From positions 15,078 to 79,077 of the forward strand of contig BDDC01000072.1 of NCBI GenBank assembly GCA_001662425.1: DNA of 64,000 nt, given 5' to 3'. This document shows positions 57,301 through 64,000 of the stretch, in pieces. Source of the stretch: Chlamydomonas sphaeroides (taxonomy: Eukaryota; Chlorophyta; Chlorophyceae; Chlamydomonadales; Chlamydomonadaceae). Position 1 is the stretch's first letter. Every line of letters begins with the position of its first letter. The notes under the pieces were generated by a model. That model searched no databases. It saw nothing but the letters and a program-made list of their open reading frames with translations, and was not told where the DNA came from. Position numbers and translations under genes: made by a program.

Positions 57301-60300
57301 CCGCCGCCGGCGGGCGGGCTGGCGCCGGGCTCGCCCGAGTCGTCGGCGCCGTCGTACTCGAGCTCGCTGCCGCCCTCCACGTCCTGTGGCGGGGGTTGGG
57401 GGGAACGCAAGCAGGGGTACGGGTCGCGTAGGTCCCCACGAGAGCCCTGCCCAGCCGGCACAGCACGCCGGCCTGCCGGGCTCACGGCAGGCCTCCCGCC
57501 GTGTGCCACATGCACAGCCAGGCCCCACAAGCACCGCCTCCGCCATCCGGCATTACATCACATGCTAATGTTTCCCACGCGCTTTTCTTGTGGGAGCCGC
57601 GCCGCACCTGGCCCGGCAGGTCGTGCGGCACCGACACGTCGGCGGCGGTGTGGCTGCTCACTGGCTGCGTGCCCAGGATCATGCCGCCGGGAAAGGCAGC
57701 GCCCTCACCGCCGCCCAGCACGCCGATGCCGCCGTCGGCCGAGGCGTTCTTGAGCGGCCGGTGCGAGCGCGGGAAGGCAAAGGCGTCCGTGTCGCCGCCC
57801 ATGAGCGCAGCGGCGGCGTCCGCGGCCGCGTCCGCGGCGGCGGCGGCGGCCGAGCCGCCGTGCGAGGCGGCGTTAGCGGCGCCCTGAGGGGCAGGTAGTG
57901 GGGCGCAGCGAGCACATGGATCGGGCGCATTCGGGTGCTGGCCAAGCTGTGGCAATCCTGCACGTGTTTTCTTCCGAGTACCGTAGATGCCTGTTTGCAC
58001 TGCCGCTCATTCCATGGCCCGCGGCCTCACCTTGCGGTGCGCTGCGGCGGCCTTGGCGCGCACGGCGCCCGCCTTCTTGCTGTGGCCCTCGGCGATGATG
58101 CGCCTGGCCATCTTCCAGATGGACGCAGAGCACTGGCTCATGGACAGCTGCGAGGACAGGCACACGGGGAGGCGCGTGCGCATACCAAGGAGTCGGGACT
58201 GAGCCACGACTGAGGCCCCTCGGTGAACCCAACTCCGGCCCAACCCCCGCCCAACCCCAGTCCGTTCACCTAGGCCGCTCACGCTGGCGGCTGCCGCCAC
58301 CAAGCAGGCCCGGTGCGCTCAACGCCCGGCCCAACCTCGCCCCTCCCGCACCCAGGCCGCGCACCTCGAAGCGCAGCGTGTCAATCTCGCGCAGGTACAG
58401 GTCCGCCGCCATCCAGCGAGCCAGCGCCGTCACGTGCTGCGTCACCTGGGGCCGGCCAAGGTGGGCCGAGGTGGGGGGTGCAGCCAGGGCAGCGTCAGCG
58501 AGCATGCGGCCGGCCCGGCCGCCAGCAAGACCGGCTGGGGGATGGGGCGGTGCTGCCGGGCGCTGGGCGCCACGACGCTTGAAGTCTGTTGGGCGGTGGG
58601 CCCTTACTTTGGCGGTCACGTTGGGGTTGCCGTCGCGGTCGCCCCCCATCCAGGAGCCGAACTTGAACGGCGTCGCCTGCGTGCGGCACCCGAGGGGGCG
58701 CAAGCGGCCGCGCTGGTCAGGCGACAGGCGGCCCGTGCCAGACACAGAGCCCACCGCGTAGGCCTGCCGGCAGCAGGGGGCCACGCCATACCCAGCCCCG
58801 CGCCCCGTTCTCGCGTCCTTGCTTTATCCCGTCATCCACAGTCCTGCCCCCTCTCCGGCCCCCAGCCCCTCTCCTTGCCTGCAGCGGCAGGTCGTGGCCG
58901 GTGTGCTTCTTGAGCGCCGCGCTCAGGCGGCGCATGTACTGCGGCACCGCCGCCCACAGCGACTGCTCCACAATGTGCAGCCCGCCGCGAGCCTCTGTGG
59001 GGGCAGGGGGAGGTGCAGGAAAGGCGGAGCGGGAGCAGGGAAGGCGGAGGGCGTTGCAAGCGGGGTTAGGCAAAGGCCAGGAGGGCGGGATGGGGCGAGG
59101 CACGCGAAGGGCTGCACGCGAACCCCCAACCTAGTGCGGACCTCACGGGGCGCGTGAGGCCCGGGCCGAGGCGCCCAGGGCAGGCAGTGGCCGCAGGTGG
59201 GGTGCAGGTGTCGGGTGCTCCCTGGCGCGCCTGGCGCCCATGGCAGAGCGGAGGCGCCCGTCGGCCCAGCGCCGCCGCCGCTGCGTGCGCTGCGCTTCAA
59301 TTAGCAGGGCGGCCAAGCTGTCTGGCGGGGGCAGCCCGGCAGCCCTGGTAATTGCAGCGCAGGGCCGGCAGCGGCCGCATCGCTGTACCTCAGCACCCGT
59401 GCTCCTCAACGCGCCCCCTTCCCTTCCTTTCCCCTCCGCCTCCCTCCCCCAGCCGCGCCGCCCACTCCCCTCCCTCCTCCCTCCCCTGTCTCTCCCGTCC
59501 TTCCCTCTCCAACCACTCCCTCCTCCTGGCCCCTCCCCCAGCCCCCCTCCCTCCTCCCGCCCCCGCCGCACCGTCCAGCGGCGTGGGCTTCTGGCGCCGC
59601 AGCTCGTCGGTCTGCCACAGGGCCGCCACCTCGCGCTGCAGCTCGCTCACAATGTTGCGCCGCTCCTCCGTCGTCAGGTCGGACCTGGGCGGTTGGGTTT
59701 GGGTTTGGGGGATTCGGGTTGGCCATGGGCAGGCGATTGACAAGTGCGGGCGTTGGGCAGCGGGCGCGGGGTGCGATGGCGGTGGCGGAGTCCGGGTCGC
59801 GGCGCCAGCGGCCCTCTCTTCGCAGCCACCGGTGCCCGATGCTGGCACACGGCAGGTACCCCGCACCGGGCGCGGCCGCCGCTTCTGGGGCCCTGGAGCG
59901 CAACCCGGGCCCAAGGCCCGCACCTGTCGTGCTGCTGCAGCAGCACCGCGATGCGGGCGTGCTTGTACTGCAGCGTGCGGCGGTTGACCTGGGGGGAGGG
60001 CCGGGCCGCACACGTCGGCAGGCGGGAGCTCCCTTCCCTGGTGCCTCCAAGAGCGGAGTCTGTTGGCCTCTTGGCCACCATCAGCAGCCCGCAGGGCGCT
60101 CGCCAGCTCCCGCGACCTTCCCCTGCCCCCCGCCAAGCCTCCATGCCCCGTACCCCGCGGACCCCAGGGCCCCCGCACACGGCCCTCGCCCGGCCGCCAG
60201 CCGCACAACCCTGCACCCCCATGTTCCTCAACCCCCATGCCGGGCTTCCCCCTGCACACCCCCAAACCGCGCCACCGCTCCTCCTGCCTAGCTTTCCCAT

Positions 60301-61760
60301 CCCTCCCCCCCTCTCCCATTTCCCCCATTCCCCACCCCCGCCTCCGGCTCACCTGCGTGGGGTGCGCCGTGAGCACAATCTCCACCTGCTGCTCGCTCAC
60401 GGCCGTGTATAGCTCCTCGGGGTCCACCCCCTCCGCGATGAGCCGCGAAAAGGTCGCCTCGCAGCTGCTGGGCGTGGGCTCGCGCGTGGAGCGCTCGCGG
60501 CGGACGCTGCGCCGAGGGCGGGGCGGGGTGGCGCGGTGAGGCGCAGAACGCAGCACGGGCTGGGCTGGGCACGCCCATCCATCGCCAGCGCATGCTCCCT
60601 CGTGCGCGGGGTGCGGCGTCTGGCCCGGCCTCAGCCACGACTTGACATGGCATCATAGGCATGAGGTAGGGCGGGGTTGGGCGCTGGCCGCAGCGAGGCA
60701 GCGGTAAGAGCTCTTCCACCGCCGCAGCAGCCTCCCTGCCCCGTGCGCGCTGTGAGGCATCCTGCCGGTCTCACCCGTGGTGCAACTCAGCGATGCCCGA
60801 CAGGTTCAGGTAGTGGCCGCACTGGGGGCAGGGGCGGGGGGCCGCGGGGGTATGCACACCACACAGGGTGACGAACACAAGAGCAACATGCGCCGGGGGG
60901 AAGCGCAGCGCTGTCGGCGGCTCGGCCCAGGGGTCGCACGGCCGCTTCGAGCCCCCTCTCTCCCCGCTGCCTGCGCCCCTGCCCGCCACCTCGTGCGCAT
61001 GGCAGCCCTGCGGCTCGACCCGCCGGCGCCATGGCCCGACTTCACATGGACGCCCCGACGCCCGCGAGAGGGGCCGCTGCGAGTGACGCGGGCCGCCGCC
61101 TCAGGCCCTACGCCGCGCAAGAGCGCCGCGTGTCTCACCGCGCGCGTGAGCGGCACGGCCTCCTCGATGTCCATGCCCATCAGCGTCTCCGCCAGCCGGT
61201 GGGCCAGCATGTTGGAAGCCACCTGCGTCCGCAGCGGCACAGGGTCGTGGGGGCAGAGGGCCGCGGGGGCAGAGGGTCAGGGCCCAGGCCAGGGCTAGAC
61301 ACACGGGCGCTCCCTCCGTAGCCCCCTCTAGCGAGAGCAGCGGCCCAGCCCACTCCGTGGCCGTGACTCACCGAGTCACCCTTCAGCGAGAGGCTGGAGG
61401 AGCATTTTGCCAGCATGCGGATGCGCTCAATCTGCGGCGGGCGGCAGGGCACCAGGGCGCGGGCGGCTGGGCAGCTGGGCGGGGAGCACGATGCGCGGGG
61501 GCCCTGGGCCGGCCGGCAGCCTTGGCTGCCAGGATCTGGCGCGATCCGGCTCGGGGGCGGCTCCGGTGCTTCTGCTGCCGTCACGCGCGATTGAGCAGCT
61601 TAGAAGCCGCATCCCTTGGACCGGCCCCCAGACATCCCACAGGTCTTGGCCCTCGCTGTCGCACCTTTTTGAACAGCTCCTCGCCGACCTCCACGCGCAG
61701 GCAATCGTCCAGCAGCATCCCCAGAAGCTTGCAGTCATCCTCCAGCGGCGTGAGGTCGTC
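51389..61760 (-). CDS. Bacterial-type phosphoenolpyruvate carboxylase
   Basis: Carboxylates PEP to oxaloacetate with bicarbonate (anaplerosis). Twenty-eight exons join in phase to 1162 visible residues: 61665-61760, 61372-61431, 61139-61222, 60775-60821, 60353-60506, 59924-59988, 59572-59684, 58879-58994, 58608-58676, 58365-58445, 58031-58147, 57608-57883, 56919-57383, 56511-56647, 56171-56279, 55850-55963, 55590-55661, 55236-55346, 55019-55093, 54496-54656, 54001-54178, 53590-53703, 53226-53349, 52861-53003, 52620-52725, 52295-52392, 51937-52032 and 51389-51496. Catalytic His lies in VLTAHPTQ, the catalytic Lys motif is GYSDSGKDAGR, the PEP loop is FHGRGGTVGRGGGP, and GSWMGGDRDGNPNVT is present. 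The C-terminus RNTG (not QNTG) and an insert of about 230 disordered residues in exons 12-13 mark the bacterial-type class, which forms complexes with plant-type subunits. The first exon is not located; a short one from an ATG at 62345 is possible. Confidence 0.94.
52560..52605. repeat. GTGGC pentanucleotide microsatellite
   Basis: About nine GTGGC/GTGAC units in a PEP carboxylase intron. Confidence 0.9.
55777..55818. repeat. 14-bp tandem repeat, three exact copies
   Basis: GCTCACATCGCCCT occurs three times in a row in a PEP carboxylase intron. Confidence 0.95.
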
Positions 61761-62641
61761 CTGGGAAAGGAGAGGGGGAAGCCAGGGCGGGGCGCCCGGG
61801 TTGGTGCCGCGTCGGGTTGCGGACGTCGGGGGCTCCGGTGCGGCGGAGGCGGTTACGCAGCGGAGGGTGGTGTGGGCGTGAGCTGGTGGGGCGCAGCAGG
61901 TCGGTGATAGCACAGGCGGATCTAGGGTGGCTCTGGAAGGGCGTGCTTCATTGGGGGCGGGGCACGGAGCGCCTGGTGTCGTGAAACGGCTGGCACGTGC
62001 GGCGTGCTGCCGCTGCGAACCACCGTAGGGTTGTTTTCGCAGCCGCCGTGGTAGGTCCTTCAAGAACGTCTTGCCATGGAACGATGGCAGCGCCCGCGGC
62101 TCTAGTACTGCTCGGGGCACCGCCGCAGCGGACGTCGCCGAAGCCCGAAATCGTCGCGAAGTGTGTGCCGGCGGTCCCGCACAGGCTGGTCAGGAGCCTT
62201 GGTCTTCCACCCAGCTGGACAACTTCTTGATCCAGGCGCAATTGCGACAAGCGTGTGCGCTGGCGAGGGAGCGCCGCGCGGCAATCAAGTCACGGTTGTG
62301 GCAAACCGCAGCCAACAGCACACACCCGCACTGTGCCGAAGTCATATGTTGAGTCCGTCATCTTGACGGCTCGGCGCGGCTAGCGCACTGCTTGGCGCCG
62401 GCGAAGACCTCGATTCCGCCCCTCTTTCCAGCAGCTGTCTGCGCAGCAGCGCTGAAAGATATGGGCACAGTCGCGGCTGGATATTCAGCCGTAATTCAGT
62501 TCTGTGCTGAGCTATGCGGGGCGTCAGACGAGTTGTGGGCTGCACATGCAGACGCAGCACGCTCGATCGATGCAAAGGGGCCCTCGTCAGTTGCAAGCTT
62601 CATAACAACCCCTCCCACACACTCCTTGCACAGTCGCAACC
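61761..62641. promoter_or_regulatory. Head-to-head region, PEP carboxylase / FabG reductase
   Basis: Must contain the missing first exon of PEP carboxylase and the promoters of both genes. The longest minus-strand frames here begin at GTG or TTG rather than ATG. The best ATG is at 62345 (MTSAQCGC, with a possible phase-0 donor after it). AT content rises around 62330-62620. Confidence 0.4.
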
Positions 62642-64000
62642 ATGCTGGCCGCCAAGCAAACCCAGGCTTCCGCTCGCGCGGTCCGTGCCGAGGGCATGGT
62701 GCCAGGTGCGTTCTCGCGCTGCGACGTGCTGCTTTGCTTGATCAATTGGGACCAACGGACCTTGCGATCTGCGGGTGAAGAGTTTCGCTTGCACTCTGCT
62801 TAACGCCAGCATTCTATCGGCGGCCCAACGCGTAGCCCACGTCCACCCTAGCTACAATTGAAGCCCCCTAGTGCTCGCAAGCTAGCTGTTGGAGATTCAG
62901 GCGCCCCAAGGGGGCTGCCTGGCGACGTCAGCCTGCCTGCAAGCGGCTGCGCCGATCGCGTTGGCGTTACGCCGGCCCTCAAGGCTGCTCGCCAGACGCT
63001 TCGCTCAGCCCCCAATTGCTCCTCAGCCGGGCATACGCTCCGTCGACGTGCCCTGCCGCAAACTCGCGTGTCGCCCTCGCGCCCCCCGTACCGCTCGCGG
63101 CCTAACTAACGCCAATGCCACCCTCCCGGCTGCACCGCCGCGCCCGCAGCTGGCCTGCGCACGTCCTCGGCCCGGCCCGTGGCGCCCTCCGTCGTGGCGC
63201 TGCCCGGCGCCGGCCTGGCTGCCGCTGCCTCGGCCGCGCCCCGCGCCCGCTCGGAGGCGTCGTCGCGCACCAGCGTGGTGTCCAACGTCCTCATCTACCC
63301 CGGCTCCGTCGACTTCAACGACGGTGAGCGCTGCGAGCCCACACGCGTCAGCATGCAGCCCATACCCACACCCCCTACGGCCACCAGCCAGCTCGAACCC
63401 CCTTTGACACCCACCGTGCGGCAAGACAGCGTTTGCGCACGGGCAGCAGGCCCGCCTCCAGCATTGCCGGCACACCGCACTATGCCACTGTTGCGAAACG
63501 TGGCGCCGCCGCTGCCGGTCTCCTGCCTCCTGCCCCGCAGCTGACGGCCCCGTCTGCATCGTGACTGGGGGCTCGCGCGGCATCGGCAAGGCCTGCGTGC
63601 AGGCCCTGGCCCGCAAGCGCTGCCGCGTGAGTGGCGGTCGGGCCTCCGCGTGCTTGCATGCAGCAGGGTCCAGAAACGGTACATTCCGTACATGGATATG
63701 GTGCAGTAGGCGGCCATGCAGCAGATGCTGGCAGGGCCTGCGGGCCGACAGTGCAGCGACAGACAGCCGGGCCGGGCTTGGACCCGGTTGCGGCCACAGG
63801 ACAGCGAGGACCCCGACAGGCCGCAGCCCGCGAGGGCACGCCTTCCCGCCGCCACACCCGACGGCTTGCATCCGACCTAGCCAAGCCAGCCGCGTGAGGC
63901 TTGCCCCACGTTGCCCCTCACCACCCCTGACGCCCTGATCGGGCATGTCCCTGCCCGTCGCTTGCCGCTCGGCCTGCAGGTGGTGATCAACTTCGTCTCG
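62642..64000 (+). CDS. Plastid 3-oxoacyl-ACP reductase, FabG type (5' end only)
   Basis: FabG-type enzymes use NADPH to reduce 3-oxoacyl-ACP in plastid fatty-acid synthesis. Visible exons: 62642-62705, 63150-63323, 63541-63626 and 63980-64000, in phase, 115 residues; the gene continues past the right edge. Residues 1 to about 75 are Ala/Ser/Arg-rich with few acidic residues, a typical plastid transit peptide. The SDR cofactor motif is complete: CIVTGGSRGIGKACVQALA, then VVINFVS. The catalytic Ser-Tyr-Lys region is off the window, so another plastid short-chain dehydrogenase is possible, but the transit peptide plus TGGSRGIG favours FabG. The ATG follows the leader CAGTCGCAACC. Confidence 0.8.

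Noticed and set aside
61948..62250. Minus-strand frames as the PEP carboxylase N-terminus
   Set aside because: They open with TTG or GTG, not ATG, and show no similarity to the family N-terminus, so the first exon was left unassigned.

Overview
The window is nuclear DNA of a green alga, most likely a chlorophyte of the Chlamydomonas/Sphaeropleales type. The reasons are the very high GC content, genes cut into many short exons by GT-AG introns plus an unusual number of GC-AG introns, TGTAA polyadenylation signals, SPPPP-type linkers in a secreted protein, a bacterial-type PEP carboxylase, and epsilon-tubulin, which implies centrioles or basal bodies. Exons were assembled by hand by matching splice sites, reading phase and protein-family conservation. 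In every multi-exon gene except the proline-rich one, the junctions were fixed by phase and family conservation together.

Layout, left to right: epsilon-tubulin (minus, 3' end off the window); a large proline/alanine-rich disordered protein (plus); an organellar Der/EngA double GTPase (minus) whose intron 12 holds four box C/D snoRNA-like genes; mitochondrial phosphate carrier (plus); dyskerin/CBF5 (minus); an unrecognised 210-aa basic-tailed protein (plus); an unrecognised 183-aa alanine-rich protein (minus); a 59-exon, 1660-aa secreted protein with five glycoside hydrolase family 16 modules (plus), followed by a decayed copy of part of its first module; bacterial-type PEP carboxylase with 28 recognised exons (minus); and the 5' end of a plastid FabG-type 3-oxoacyl-ACP reductase (plus, runs off the right edge). 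The ten genes alternate strand without exception, giving five head-to-head pairs.

The genes do not form one pathway. Epsilon-tubulin serves basal bodies; Der and the reductase are organelle housekeeping; dyskerin and the intronic snoRNAs belong to rRNA modification (pseudouridylation and 2'-O-methylation respectively); the phosphate carrier and PEP carboxylase are metabolic; the GH16 array is a cell-wall or extracellular beta-glucan protein.

The two most notable findings are (1) the GH16 array, in which catalytically intact modules (2 and 4) alternate with modules that have lost catalytic glutamates (1, 3 and 5), and (2) four tandem intronic snoRNA-like genes whose C, D', C' and D boxes, terminal stems and D guide are kept while their linkers have diverged.
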